64,000 bases of DNA, from contig SFNQ01000022.1 of assembly GCA_004554165.1 (NCBI GenBank), positions 1-64,000 of the forward strand. The letters are read 5' to 3'. The translations under genes were made by a program, and so were the position numbers. Positions 51,356 through 60,696 of this stretch are shown here, one piece after another. Under the pieces are notes generated by a model that saw only the letters and a program-made list of their open reading frames with translations, searched no databases and had not been told where the DNA came from. This stretch comes from Clostridiales bacterium (lineage in GTDB: Bacteria; Bacillota; Clostridia; Christensenellales; CAG-138). Numbering within the stretch: the first letter of the stretch is position 1; each line of letters starts with the position of its first letter.

Positions 51356-51526
51356 ATGGCTTACAAGATTACCGATGAATGCATTGCCTGTGGCGCATGC
51401 GCTGCCGAGTGCCCCGTTGAGGCCATCTCCGAGGGCGATCCCCACTACGTCATCGATCCGGATACCTGCATCGACTGCGGCAACTGCGCAAACGTCTGCC
51501 CCGTAGGCGCCCCCGTCGCCGACTGA
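51356..51526 (+). CDS. 2[4Fe-4S] ferredoxin
   Basis: A 56-residue clostridial-type ferredoxin with two C-x2-C-x2-C-x3-C-P motifs (CIACGACAAECP and CIDCGNCANVCP). It carries low-potential electrons for enzymes such as hydrogenases and 2-oxoacid oxidoreductases; several such genes occur in this window, including iorAB just downstream. ATG 51356 follows GGAGG. It has its own promoter and terminator. Confidence 0.95.
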   Translation: MAYKITDECIACGACAAECPVEAISEGDPHYVIDPDTCIDCGNCANVCPVGAPVAD

Positions 51527-51570
51527 CAGACTCCCGCCGGACGGTCCGGCGGACGGCAAAGCCAAGCAAG

Positions 51571-51613
51571 GCGCGGAATCCCTGCAAGCACGCAGGCTTT
51601 CTGCGCTTTTTTT
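51571..51613 (+). terminator. Terminator of the ferredoxin gene
   Basis: A long imperfect hairpin (GCGC/GCGC outer pair and CCTGC/GCAGG inner pair) ends in seven T. A perfect GC-rich stem (CCGCCGGAC/GTCCGGCGG) lies at 51534-51552. Confidence 0.65.
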
Positions 51614-51663
51614 CGTTTCCCGAAACAAAATGTCCGCCGCAGATAAAAAATATATAATTTTTC

Positions 51664-51692
51664 TTGACAAAATGCCGAAAGCCTGATAAAGT
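51664..51692 (+). promoter_or_regulatory. Promoter of the T-box operon
   Basis: TTGACA (51664-51669) and TAAAGT (51687-51692) with 17 bases between and TG just upstream of the -10. Transcription would start near 51699. Confidence 0.65.
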
Positions 51693-51698
51693 GTCAAA

Positions 51699-51971
51699 CA
51701 ACTCCATCGGGAAAATGCGGCGACGAAACCAAGTACGCGTTCCAAGCGACCGAGAGAGAGCTGCCGGTTGGTGCAAGGCAGCGGGAAGCCGAACGCCGAA
51801 TACCTTTCCGAGCGGCTTGCTGAACTTTGAAGTAGGCAACGACGGGAGCGCCCGTTACAGCGCCGGGATATGTCAGTATCCTTTGAGGCCGTATGCTGTT
51901 ACGGTAAATTGAGGTGGTACCACGGGTGCATGCTCGTCCTCTGCAAGCGAATTTGCAGAGGACGTTTTTTT
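51699..51971 (+). promoter_or_regulatory. T-box riboswitch leader, apparent aromatic amino acid (Tyr) specificity
   Basis: All hallmarks are present in order. Stem I has AGTA (51732-51735), AGAGAG and an apical hairpin GCTGCC-GGTTGGTGCAA-GGCAGC (51760-51782). The linker GAAC...GAAGTAGGCAACGACGGG precedes stem III. The T-box itself is GAGGTGGTACCACGG (51911-51925), followed by a terminator CGTCCTCTGCAA/TTGCAGAGGACG (51935-51964) and seven T. If GGAAA (51710-51714) pairs with TTTCC (51805-51809), the specifier just upstream is UAC (51801-51803), tyrosine. UUC (51806-51808), phenylalanine, is the nearest alternative. The leader controls the seven-gene operon starting at 52011. The specifier assignment is inference. 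Confidence 0.93.
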
Positions 51972-52010
51972 GTTTTCCAGCGATCATAACACGAAGGAGG
52001 AGAGGAATCC

Positions 52011-53648
52011 ATGGTCATTACGGAGCTTTTGGAGCGGAACGCGCGGCTTTACGGCGGCGAGGTCAGCCTTGTGGAGATCAACCCGTCCGAGGAGCGGGAC
52101 AGGGCGGTTACCTGGCGCGAATTCAGCCTGATCGAAAGCGCCAGTCCCGATGCGCCCTACCGCAGGGAGCTGACCTGGACGGAATTTGAGCAGCGGGCCA
52201 ACCGCTTTGCAAACCTGCTTTTGAGCCGGGGCTTTCCCCGCGGCACCAAGGTGGCCATTCTGCTGATGAACTGCCTTGAGTGGCTGCCGCTGTATTTCGG
52301 GATTCTGAAGGCCGGCTGCATCGCCGTGCCGCTGAACTTCCGCTACTCCGGCGAGGAGATCGCCTACTGTCTGGACCTTGCGGACGTGGAGGTGCTGGTG
52401 TTCGGTCAGGACTTCATCAGCCGTCTTGCACCCATCGTCTCCGGACTCAGCGGCGTCCGCGCCTTCTTCTATGTGGGCAGGGAGGCGCCGGACTTTTCCG
52501 AGCCCTGCGGCACGCTATGCAGCTACTGCGCCTCCACGCCCCCGCCCGTTTGCCTCACGCCGGAGGATCACGCGGCCATCTATTTCTCCTCCGGCACGAC
52601 GGGCTTTCCCAAGGCGATCCTTCACAACCACCGGGCGCTCATGAGCGCCTGCGAGGCGGAACAGGCCCACCACGGCCAGACGCGGGAGGACGTATTCCTC
52701 TGCATCCCGCCGCTGTATCACACGGGCGCAAAGATGCACTGGTTCGGAAGCCTGCTCTCGGGCAGCCGCGCGGTGCTGCTCCGGGGCGTCAAGCCCGAGT
52801 GGATTTGCCGGGCCGTCACCGAGGAGCGCTGCACCATCGTGTGGCTGCTGGTGCCCTGGGCGCAGGATCTGCTGGACGCCGTGGAGTCCGGCAGGCTGGA
52901 TCTTTCCCACTACCTGCTGGATCAGTGGCGGCTCATGCACATCGGCGCGCAGCCCGTGCCGCCCAGCCTCATCCACCGCTGGAAGAAGGTCTTCCCCCAT
53001 CACGCCTACGACACCAATTACGGGCTCAGCGAGTCCACCGGCCCCGGCTGTGTGCATCTGGGCGTGGAGAACATTGCAAAGGTCGGCGCCATCGGCGTCC
53101 CCGGCTTCGGCTGGAAGGCGCGCATTGTGAACGAGCGCGGCGAGGACGTGGAAACCGGCGAGGTGGGCGAGCTTATCGTGCAGGGCCCCGGCGTGATGCT
53201 CTGCTACTACAAGAACCCCGAGGCCACCGCAGAGGTGCTCCGGGACGGCTGGCTCTATACCGGCGACATGGCAAAGCGGGACGGGGATGGCTTCATCTAC
53301 CTCGTGGACCGCAAAAAGGACGTAATCATTTCCGGCGGCGAAAACCTGTATCCCGTACAGATTGAGGACTTTCTCCGCCGGCATGACGGCGTCAAGGACG
53401 TGGCCGTCATCGGCCTGCCGGACCCGCGCCTGGGCGAAATCGCCGCAGCCATCATCGAGCGCAGGGAGGGAAGCGCCTGCACCGGGGAGGAGATCCTCCG
53501 CTTCTGCGAGGAGCTGCCGCGCTATAAGCGGCCGAAGCGGATCATCTTTGCTAAAGTCCCGCGCAACCCCACCGGCAAGATCGAAAAGCCGCTGCTGCGC
53601 CAGCGCTACGGCACAGGCCGCCTGGTGGAAGCGCAGACCACCGCTTGA
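52011..53648 (+). CDS. AMP-forming acyl-CoA synthetase
   Basis: A 545-residue ANL-superfamily enzyme that adenylates a carboxylic acid and forms its CoA thioester. The AMP-binding P-loop is YFSSGTTGFPKAI (about 190-202), the A5 motif NYGLSESTG, the hinge region YTGDMAKRDGDGFIYLVDRKKDVIISGGENLYP, and the catalytic Lys is in PTGKIEK near the C-terminus. It resembles medium/long-chain and aryl acid ligases; specificity is not readable. ATG 52011 has GGAGGAGAGG. As first gene after the T-box, it could activate the acid imported by the next gene's product. Confidence 0.88.
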   Translation: MVITELLERNARLYGGEVSLVEINPSEERDRAVTWREFSLIESASPDAPYRRELTWTEFEQRANRFANLLLSRGFPRGTKVAILLMNCLEWLPLYFGILKAGCIAVPLNFRYSGEEIAYCLDLADVEVLVFGQDFISRLAPIVSGLSGVRAFFYVGREAPDFSEPCGTLCSYCASTPPPVCLTPEDHAAIYFSSGTTGFPKAILHNHRALMSACEAEQAHHGQTREDVFLCIPPLYHTGAKMHWFGSLLSGSRAVLLRGVKPEWICRAVTEERCTIVWLLVPWAQDLLDAVESGRLDLSHYLLDQWRLMHIGAQPVPPSLIHRWKKVFPHHAYDTNYGLSESTGPGCVHLGVENIAKVGAIGVPGFGWKARIVNERGEDVETGEVGELIVQGPGVMLCYYKNPEATAEVLRDGWLYTGDMAKRDGDGFIYLVDRKKDVIISGGENLYPVQIEDFLRRHDGVKDVAVIGLPDPRLGEIAAAIIERREGSACTGEEILRFCEELPRYKRPKRIIFAKVPRNPTGKIEKPLLRQRYGTGRLVEAQTTA

Positions 53649-53690
53649 CGATGGCCGGCACAGAATTTTTGAAACGGAGGGTATGACCCC

Positions 53691-55259
53691 ATGACGGATA
53701 TGGTATTAAAACTGCTGATGCTTCTGGTATTCTTCGCGCTGATGATCGCCGTCGGCTTCTACTGCCGCAGGCACTCCGGCGACGTGAACGGCTTTGTGCT
53801 GGGCTCGCGGGCGGTGGGGCCGTGGCTTACGGCCTTTGCCTACGGCACCTCCTACTTTTCCGCAGTTATTCTCGTGGGCTATTCCGGGCAGTTCGGCTGG
53901 AAGTACGGCATCGCCTCCACCTGGATCGGCCTCGGAAACGCGCTCATCGGCTCCTACATGGCCTGGGCCATCCTTGGCAGGCGCACCCGCGTGATGACGC
54001 AGCACCTTGAGAGCAAAACCATGCCGGATTTTTTCCACAAGCGGTATGGCAGCGCGTCCCTCCGCACCGGCGCGGCGCTCATCATCTTCCTGTTTCTGAT
54101 CCCCTATGCCGCCTCGCTGTACAACGGCCTGTCGCGCCTGTTTGCCATGGCCTTTGACATTGACTACACGGTCTGCATTCTCCTCATGACTGTGCTCACG
54201 GCCATCTACGTCATTGCGGGCGGCTACATGGCCACCGTGGTGAACGACTTTATCCAGGGCGTCATCATGCTCGCCGGCATCGTGGCCATCATCGCGGCCG
54301 CCCTGTCCCAGTTCGGCGGCCTGTCCGAGGCGCTGCAAAAGCTGGCGGCGGTGTCCGACCCCACGGTATCCACCGCGCCCGGCGCGTTCACCTCCTTCCT
54401 GGGGCCGGACCCGCTGAACCTGCTCGGCGTGGTCATCCTGACCTCGCTGGGCACCTGGAGCCTGCCGCAGATGACGCAGAAGTTTTACGCCATCAAAAAC
54501 GAGTCCGCCATCCTGCGCGGCACGGTCATCTCCACGCTCTTTGCGCTGGTGGTCGCGGGCGGCTGCTACTTCCTCGGCGGCTTCGGGCGGCTCCTGTCGG
54601 ACCGGGTGGACGTTGCCGCCCAGGGCTACGACGCCATCATCCCCACGATGTTCCAGCACTTCTCGCCGCTGCTGCTGGGCCTTGTGGTGGTGCTGGTGCT
54701 TGCGGCCTCCATGTCCACCCTGTCGTCCCTGGTGCTTACTGCAAGCTCGACGCTCACTCTGGATTTGATTGCGCTGCGAAAAGGTGTTAAAATGGGAGAA
54801 AAACAGCGGCTCGGCACGATTCGCGGCCTGATTCTGGTCTTCATCGCGCTTTCCGCCGTGATCGCCATTGTGCAGTACAGGTACAACATTGCCTTCATCG
54901 CGCAGCTCATGGGCCTGTCCTGGGGCGCGATGGCGGGCGCCTTCCTGGGACCGTACCTCTACGGTCTCTACAGCCGCCGTGTTACCGTGGCCGCCGTGTG
55001 GATCAGCTTCCTTTTCGGCACGGGTACCATGCTTCTGAACATGCTGGCAAAGCCGCTGTTTCCGGCCCTTTTGCAGTCGCCCATCAACTGCGGCGCGTTT
55101 GTGATGCTGGCCAGTCTGGTCATCGTCCCGCTGGTCAGCCTCTTTACCAAAGCGCCCGACAGGGCACATCTCGATTCCGTGTTCTCCTGCTACGACAGGG
55201 CCGTGACCGTAACGGCCCGGGATTCCATCGGCAATCCGAAGGAGCAGGCGCAGCCATGA
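53691..55259 (+). CDS. Sodium:solute symporter (SSS family)
   Basis: A 522-residue membrane protein with about 13 helices of the PutP/LeuT-fold SSS family. FVLGSRAVGPWLTAFAYGTSYFSAVILVGYSGQFGW, the GGYMATVVNDFIQG sodium-site region and SLGTWSLPQMTQKFYAIK are characteristic. The substrate is unknown; in this operon an aryl carboxylate is the natural guess. The stop overlaps an ATG in frame with iorA, but iorA has its own ribosome binding site 60 bases on. Confidence 0.88.
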   Translation: MTDMVLKLLMLLVFFALMIAVGFYCRRHSGDVNGFVLGSRAVGPWLTAFAYGTSYFSAVILVGYSGQFGWKYGIASTWIGLGNALIGSYMAWAILGRRTRVMTQHLESKTMPDFFHKRYGSASLRTGAALIIFLFLIPYAASLYNGLSRLFAMAFDIDYTVCILLMTVLTAIYVIAGGYMATVVNDFIQGVIMLAGIVAIIAAALSQFGGLSEALQKLAAVSDPTVSTAPGAFTSFLGPDPLNLLGVVILTSLGTWSLPQMTQKFYAIKNESAILRGTVISTLFALVVAGGCYFLGGFGRLLSDRVDVAAQGYDAIIPTMFQHFSPLLLGLVVVLVLAASMSTLSSLVLTASSTLTLDLIALRKGVKMGEKQRLGTIRGLILVFIALSAVIAIVQYRYNIAFIAQLMGLSWGAMAGAFLGPYLYGLYSRRVTVAAVWISFLFGTGTMLLNMLAKPLFPALLQSPINCGAFVMLASLVIVPLVSLFTKAPDRAHLDSVFSCYDRAVTVTARDSIGNPKEQAQP

Positions 55260-55315
55260 AAAAAATCCGGCGGCGGGGCCGCTTTCCCGCCGCCTGTTCC
55301 AAAGGAGGAACCGCC

Positions 55316-57061
55316 ATGAAAACACTGATGCTGGGCAACGAAGCCGTGGCGCGCGGCCTGTATGAGGCGGGCTGCGCCCTGGTTTCCAGCTATCCGGGCA
55401 CACCGAGCACGGAGATTACCGAGTGCGCGGCCAGGTTTCCGGAGCTCTATGCGGAGTGGGCCCCCAACGAAAAGGTGGCGCTGGAGGCCGCGTTCGGCGC
55501 GGCGCTGCACGGGCAGCGGAGCTTTTGCGGCATGAAGCACGTGGGCCTGAACGTGGCCGCGGACCCGCTGTTTACCCTCTCCTACACGGGCGTCAACGCA
55601 GGGCTTGTCATCGGCGTTGCGGACGACGCCGCCATGCACAGCTCCCAGAACGAGCAGGACTCCCGCCACTATGCCATGGCCGCCAAGGTCCCCATGCTGG
55701 AGCCCGCCGACTCTGCGGAGGCGCTGGCCTTTACAAAGCTGGCCTACGAGATTTCCGAGCGTTTCGATACGCCGGTGCTGCTGAAGATGTGTACGCGGGT
55801 TTCGCACGCACAGAGCATCGTGGAAACCGGCGAGCGGGTTCTGCCCGCGCCCCGGCCCTATGAAAAGAATCCGGCCAAGTATATCATGATGCCCGGCAAC
55901 GCGAAAAAACGCCATCCGCTGGTGGAGGAGCGCCTTGCCGCGCTTTCCCTCTATGCGGAAACCACGGGCGTCAACCGCGTGGAGCCGGGCCGGGACACAA
56001 GCCTCGGCATCATCACCGCCAGCACCAGCTACCAGTACGTCAAGGAGGCCTGCGGCGACCGCTTCCCCGTGCTGAAGCTGGGCATGGCCTACCCCATGCC
56101 GCGGCAGCGTATTCTGGACTTTGCCGCTTCCGTAGAGCGGCTCGTCGTGGTGGAGGAGCTGGACGGCTTCATCGAGGCGCATTGTAAGGCTCTGGGCCTT
56201 TCCGTCGCGGGCAAGTCGCTGTTTCCGCCCGTGGGCGAGCTGTCTCAGCGCATGGTCGCAGAAAAGCTGGGCCTGCCCCTGCCGGAGAGCGCCGCGCTTT
56301 CAGAGCCCATCCCGCTGCGGCCGCCGGTCATGTGCGCGGGCTGTCCGCACCGGGGACTGTTCTATACGCTGAAGCAGCAGGGCCTGACCGTCATCGGCGA
56401 CATCGGCTGCTACACGCTGGGCGCCATGCCGCCCCTGGGCGCCATCGACGCGGTGGTCTGCATGGGCGCGTCCGTCTCCGGGCTGCACGGCTTTCTGAAG
56501 GCCGGCGGCGACCCGAAAAAGACCGTGGCCGTGATCGGCGACTCCACCTTCATCCATTCCGGCGTGACAGGGCTGATCAACATCGCCTACAACGATTCCT
56601 GCGGCACGGTCATCATTCTCGATAACTCCATCACCGGCATGACCGGCCACCAGCAGAACCCCACCACGGGCTTCAACCTGCGCGGCGACCCGGCCGCAAG
56701 GGTGGACCTTGAGGCGCTGTGCCGGGCGGTGGGCATCCGCCGCGTGCGCGTGGTGGATCCCTACGACCTTGCCGCCTGCGCCGCTGCCGTGAAGGAAGAG
56801 CTGGCCGCGGAGGAGGCCTCGGTCATCATCGCGCGCCGCCCCTGCGCGCTGCTGAAGCACGTCAGGCATCAGCCGCCGCTCTCGGTTGCGCAGGACCGCT
56901 GCCGCAGCTGCAAACGGTGCATGCAGCTGGGCTGCCCGGCCATCAGCATGGCGGAGAACGGGGCAAAAATCGACGAAACGCTCTGCACGGGCTGCGGCCT
57001 CTGCGCGCAGCTTTGCAGCTTCGGCGCATTGGACGGCGGAAAGGAGGCCAAAAGGGCATGA
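55316..57061 (+). CDS. iorA: Indolepyruvate:ferredoxin oxidoreductase, alpha subunit
   Basis: A 581-residue TPP-dependent subunit. The N-terminal pyrimidine domain has SSYPGTPSTEITE, and the central region includes CAGCPHRGLFYTLK, GDIGCYTLG and the TPP motif GDSTFIHSGVTGLINIAYN. Two C-terminal [4Fe-4S] sites are CRSCKRCMQLGC and CTGCGLCAQLC. The enzyme interconverts an arylpyruvate plus CoA with arylacetyl-CoA, CO2 and reduced ferredoxin, reversibly. ATG 55316 follows AAAGGAGGAA; an in-frame ATG at 55256 overlaps the symporter stop. It overlaps iorB by four bases. Confidence 0.95.
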   Translation: MKTLMLGNEAVARGLYEAGCALVSSYPGTPSTEITECAARFPELYAEWAPNEKVALEAAFGAALHGQRSFCGMKHVGLNVAADPLFTLSYTGVNAGLVIGVADDAAMHSSQNEQDSRHYAMAAKVPMLEPADSAEALAFTKLAYEISERFDTPVLLKMCTRVSHAQSIVETGERVLPAPRPYEKNPAKYIMMPGNAKKRHPLVEERLAALSLYAETTGVNRVEPGRDTSLGIITASTSYQYVKEACGDRFPVLKLGMAYPMPRQRILDFAASVERLVVVEELDGFIEAHCKALGLSVAGKSLFPPVGELSQRMVAEKLGLPLPESAALSEPIPLRPPVMCAGCPHRGLFYTLKQQGLTVIGDIGCYTLGAMPPLGAIDAVVCMGASVSGLHGFLKAGGDPKKTVAVIGDSTFIHSGVTGLINIAYNDSCGTVIILDNSITGMTGHQQNPTTGFNLRGDPAARVDLEALCRAVGIRRVRVVDPYDLAACAAAVKEELAAEEASVIIARRPCALLKHVRHQPPLSVAQDRCRSCKRCMQLGCPAISMAENGAKIDETLCTGCGLCAQLCSFGALDGGKEAKRA

Positions 57062-57633
57062 CCAGGACCACAAACATCATGATCGTTGGCGTCGGCGGGC
57101 AGGGCTCGCTGCTGGCCAGCAAGCTTCTGGGCCGTCTGCTGCTCAGCCGCGGCTACGACGTGAAGGTTTCCGAGGTACACGGCATGAGCCAGCGCGGCGG
57201 CTCCGTGGTCACCTATGTGCGCTATGGCCAGCGGGTCTACTCCCCCGTTATCGACCAGGGCGAGGCGGACTACATCCTCTCCTTTGAGCTGCTCGAGGCT
57301 GCGCGGCACGCCGCCTTCCTGAGAAAGGGCGGAACCATCATCGCCAACAGCCAGCGCATCAGCCCCATGCCCGTCATCACGGGCGCCGCCGCCTATCCGG
57401 AGGCGCTCCCGGAAAAGCTGGCGGCGGCGGGCATTGCCATGGATGCCTTCGACGCCCTCTCCCTGGCCGGGCAGGCGGGCTCCCCAAAGGCGGTCAACCT
57501 GGTGCTCCTGGGCCGCTTCTCCCGCGCACTGGATTTTACGGTGGAGGAGTGGCTCTCGGCCATCCGCGAAAGCGTGCCGGAGAAATACCGGGCAATGAAC
57601 GAACGGGCGTTCCTCCTCGGCAGGGGCGCGTAG
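57058..57633 (+). CDS. iorB: Indolepyruvate:ferredoxin oxidoreductase, beta subunit
   Basis: A 191-residue gamma-domain subunit. NIMIVGVGGQGSLLASKLLG at the N-terminus and VSEVHGMSQRGGSVVTYVRYG are the family signatures. It pairs with IorA, and ATGA overlap at 57058 implies stoichiometric synthesis. Confidence 0.95.
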   Translation: MTRTTNIMIVGVGGQGSLLASKLLGRLLLSRGYDVKVSEVHGMSQRGGSVVTYVRYGQRVYSPVIDQGEADYILSFELLEAARHAAFLRKGGTIIANSQRISPMPVITGAAAYPEALPEKLAAAGIAMDAFDALSLAGQAGSPKAVNLVLLGRFSRALDFTVEEWLSAIRESVPEKYRAMNERAFLLGRGA

Positions 57634-57655
57634 GGGGCGGAGGCAGGGAGTGCCT

Positions 57656-58963
57656 ATGGCAAGATATTATCAGCCGGAAATCGAAACCGCGCCCCGGGAG
57701 GCCATCCGCGCCCTGCAGGGCCAGCGCCTTGCCGCCACGGTGCGTCGGGTGTATGACAGGGTTCCCTTTTACCGAAACAGGATGCAGGCGCTGGGCCTGA
57801 CGCCGGAGGACGTCCGCACGGTGGACGATCTGCACAAGCTGCCTTTCTCCTGCAAGCAGGACCTGCGGGATACCTATCCCTACGGCCTGTTTGCCGTTCC
57901 GCTCAGAGACGTGGTACGCCTGCACGCCTCCAGCGGCACCACCGGCAAGCAGATCGTCACGGGCTATACGAAAAGGGATCTGGACCTCTGGGCCGACTGC
58001 TGCGCCCGGGCGCTGACCGCCGCGGGCTGCGACGAAACGGACGTGGTCCACGTTTCCTATGGCTACGGCCTGTTCACGGGCGGTCTCGGCGCGGATGCCG
58101 GCGCCATCCGGCTGGGCGCCACCACCGTACCGGTCTCCAGCGGCAATACGCAGCGGCAGATCACCATTCTCAGGGACTTTGGCTCCACCATCCTCTGCTG
58201 CACGCCCTCCTACGCGCTGCACCTGGCGGAGACGCTCTATGCCAGCGGCTGCACCAGGGACGATATCTCTCTCAAAGCCGGCCTGTTCGGCGCGGAGCCA
58301 TGGACCAACCAGATGCGCCGCCAGCTGGAGGAGCTGCTTGGCATCAGGGCCTACGATATCTACGGCCTGACGGAGATCATCGGCCCCGGCGTTGCCTTTG
58401 AGTGCAGCGAGCAGGCCGGCATGCACGTCAACGAGGACCACTTCATCGTGGAGGTCATCGATCCGGATACCGGCGAAGTGCTGCCCGAGGGCCAGCAGGG
58501 CGAGCTGGTGTTCAGCTGCATTACAAAGGAAGCCTTCCCCATTCTCCGCTACCGCACCCGGGATATCGGCACGATCTCCCACGGGACCTGCGCCTGCGGA
58601 CGCACGCTGACGAGAATGTCCAAGCCCCGCGGCCGCACGGACGACATGCTCATCATCCGGGGCGTCAACGTCTTCCCCTCGCAGATCGAGACGGTGCTGC
58701 TCGAACAGGGCTACACCGCCAACTACCGCATCGTGGTGGACCGGGAAAACAACTTCGACAGCATCGAGGTGCAGGTGGAGATCAGCAACGAGATCTTTTC
58801 CGACACCGTTCGCGGCCTGACCGAGAAGGAAAAGGCGCTGGAAGAGGCGCTCAAGTCGCTCCTCGGCGTTGCGGCCAGGGTAAGGCTGCTGGAGCCCAAC
58901 ACCATCGCCTGCTCCACGGGCAAGGCGGTGCGCGTGGTGGACAGGCGCAGGCTGCTGGATTAG
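57656..58963 (+). CDS. paaK: Phenylacetate-CoA ligase-like enzyme
   Basis: A 435-residue ANL enzyme of the PaaK type. RVPFYRNRM near the start, the P-loop LHASSGTTGKQIV (about 91-103), DIYGLTEIIGPGVAFEC (about 238), YRTRDIG and GRTDDMLIIRGVNVFPSQIE are diagnostic. Catalytic Lys is in CSTGKAVRV. It forms an aryl-CoA from an arylacetate with ATP. ATG 57656 has GGGAG at six bases; a GTG two codons earlier is possible. It is the second acyl-CoA ligase of the operon. Confidence 0.92.
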   Translation: MARYYQPEIETAPREAIRALQGQRLAATVRRVYDRVPFYRNRMQALGLTPEDVRTVDDLHKLPFSCKQDLRDTYPYGLFAVPLRDVVRLHASSGTTGKQIVTGYTKRDLDLWADCCARALTAAGCDETDVVHVSYGYGLFTGGLGADAGAIRLGATTVPVSSGNTQRQITILRDFGSTILCCTPSYALHLAETLYASGCTRDDISLKAGLFGAEPWTNQMRRQLEELLGIRAYDIYGLTEIIGPGVAFECSEQAGMHVNEDHFIVEVIDPDTGEVLPEGQQGELVFSCITKEAFPILRYRTRDIGTISHGTCACGRTLTRMSKPRGRTDDMLIIRGVNVFPSQIETVLLEQGYTANYRIVVDRENNFDSIEVQVEISNEIFSDTVRGLTEKEKALEEALKSLLGVAARVRLLEPNTIACSTGKAVRVVDRRRLLD

Positions 58964-58987
58964 AATTCTTTCAGGGAGGGAACCTTT

Positions 58988-59416
58988 ATGGCCGAACAGC
59001 TTTCCGTCTTTTTGCAGAACGAATCCGGCAAGATTGCCTCCGTCGCCTCGCTGCTTGCGGCGGGCGGCATCGACATCCGCGCGCTGTCCATTGCGGACAC
59101 GAAGGATTTCGGCGTGCTGCGCATGCTGGTCAGCGACGCCCGCAGGGCCCAGACGCTGCTCAGGGAGGCGCACTGCATCGTCAGCGTAACGGAGGTTACG
59201 GTGGTCGCCGTGCCGGATGCGCCGGGCGGGCTTGCCCGCCTGCTCACGCTGCTCTCGGAGGCACAGGTCAATATCGAATACATGTACTCGCTCATCGGCC
59301 ACGCGGCGGGCAGGGCCTACATGGTCTTCCGCGTGTCGGAGGAAACAAAGCTGCTGGCGCTGCTGAGGGAGAACGGACTTTCCGTCGTTTCCGGCGAAGA
59401 ACTCGGGCTCCGCTAG
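58988..59416 (+). CDS. Tandem ACT-domain protein
   Basis: A 142-residue protein made of two ACT domains, the first starting LSVFLQNESGKIASVASLLAAGGIDIRA and the second VVAVPDAPGGLARLLTLLSEAQVNIEYMY. ACT domains bind amino acids, often as allosteric sensors. Genes of this kind commonly follow paaK in anaerobes. It may sense the aromatic product and tune the ligase or oxidoreductase. GGGAGGGAA precedes ATG 58988. Confidence 0.9.
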   Translation: MAEQLSVFLQNESGKIASVASLLAAGGIDIRALSIADTKDFGVLRMLVSDARRAQTLLREAHCIVSVTEVTVVAVPDAPGGLARLLTLLSEAQVNIEYMYSLIGHAAGRAYMVFRVSEETKLLALLRENGLSVVSGEELGLR

Positions 59417-59437
59417 AGCCCTGATCAGGAGGATATC

Positions 59438-60604
59438 ATGCAAGAATTCAGCCGCAAATGCGAACAATTTACCGACTCTGTAATCCGCCGCATGACCCGC
59501 ATTGCCATCGGCTGCGGCGCGATCAATCTGGCGCAGGGCTTCCCGGACTTTGACCCGCCGCAGGCCCTGACGGACCGACTTGCCGAAATCAGCCGGCGCG
59601 GGCCTCACCAGTACCCCATCACCATGGGCGCGCAAAACTTCCGCGAGGCGCTGGCAAAAAAATGCGGCCGCTTCATGGGCCGGCAGATCGATCCCAATAC
59701 GGAGGTGGTGGTGACCATCGGCTCCACCGAGGCCATGGCGGATACCATCTTCGCCCTGACCAACCCCGGCGACAGGATTATCATGTTCTCGCCCTACTTT
59801 GAGAACTACCGCGCGCAGGCGATCATGGCGGACTGCCAGCCCATCTTCGTGCCGCTGGTGCCGCCCACCTTCCACTTCGACGCCAACGTGCTGGAGGACG
59901 CCTTCCGGCAGGGCGCCAAGGCCATCCTGATCTGCAACCCCTCCAACCCCAGCGGCAAGGTGTTCACCGAGGCGGAGTTGCGCCTCATCGCGGACCTTGC
60001 CATCCGCTATGACGCCTATGTCATTACGGACGAGGTGTATGAGCACATCGTCTACGCGCCCCACAGGCATGTATATATGAACAGCCTGCCCGGCATGTGG
60101 GAGCGCACGGTCTCGTGCAGTTCCCTGTCCAAGACCTATTCCATCACCGGCTGGCGGCTGGGCTACGCCATCGCGCCGAAGCGGATCATGGACCGCATCA
60201 AGCAGTTCCACGACTTCAACACCGTGGGCGCGCCCTCGGTGCTGATGGAGGCCGCCATTGCGGGCCTTGAGATGCCCGACAGCTACTATGAGGAGTTCGG
60301 CGCGCACTATGCGCACATGAAGCAGCTCTTCACCTCGGGTCTCACCCGCATCGGCATCGAATACACCGACCCCCAGGGCGCATACTTCGTGCTGGCCAAC
60401 ATCGGCCAGTACCTGAAGCCCGGCCAGACGGACGTGGCCTTCTGCGAGGAAATGGCGGAGAAGGTGGGCGTAGCCTGCGTGCCCGGCACCTCGTTCTTCA
60501 TGGAGGACGTGAACGACATCGTGCGCGTCCACTTCGCAAAGAAGGACGAAACGCTGCTCGAGGCGCTGAACCGGCTTTCCGACATCAAAAAGAAGATGGG
60601 CTGA
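59438..60604 (+). CDS. Class I/II aminotransferase, probably aromatic
   Basis: A 388-residue fold type I PLP enzyme. LAQGFPDFDPP (N-terminal arm), QYPITMGAQNFREAL, ICNPSNPSGKVF, the Asp of ITDEVYEHIVY and the PLP-lysine motif SCSSLSKTYSITGWRLGY are visible. The layout matches kynurenine/aromatic aminotransferases of the I-gamma group. In the operon it would interconvert arylpyruvate and the aromatic amino acid. AGGAGGAT precedes ATG 59438. A strong terminator follows. Confidence 0.92.
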   Translation: MQEFSRKCEQFTDSVIRRMTRIAIGCGAINLAQGFPDFDPPQALTDRLAEISRRGPHQYPITMGAQNFREALAKKCGRFMGRQIDPNTEVVVTIGSTEAMADTIFALTNPGDRIIMFSPYFENYRAQAIMADCQPIFVPLVPPTFHFDANVLEDAFRQGAKAILICNPSNPSGKVFTEAELRLIADLAIRYDAYVITDEVYEHIVYAPHRHVYMNSLPGMWERTVSCSSLSKTYSITGWRLGYAIAPKRIMDRIKQFHDFNTVGAPSVLMEAAIAGLEMPDSYYEEFGAHYAHMKQLFTSGLTRIGIEYTDPQGAYFVLANIGQYLKPGQTDVAFCEEMAEKVGVACVPGTSFFMEDVNDIVRVHFAKKDETLLEALNRLSDIKKKMG

Positions 60605-60696
60605 GCCTGAGCGCGCTGGAAGGGCTTTGCCGGCGGCAGGTGCTCCGGCCCGCCGGTCTGCCCGTACAGGCACTCCGGCCTTTCCGCATGCCGGAA

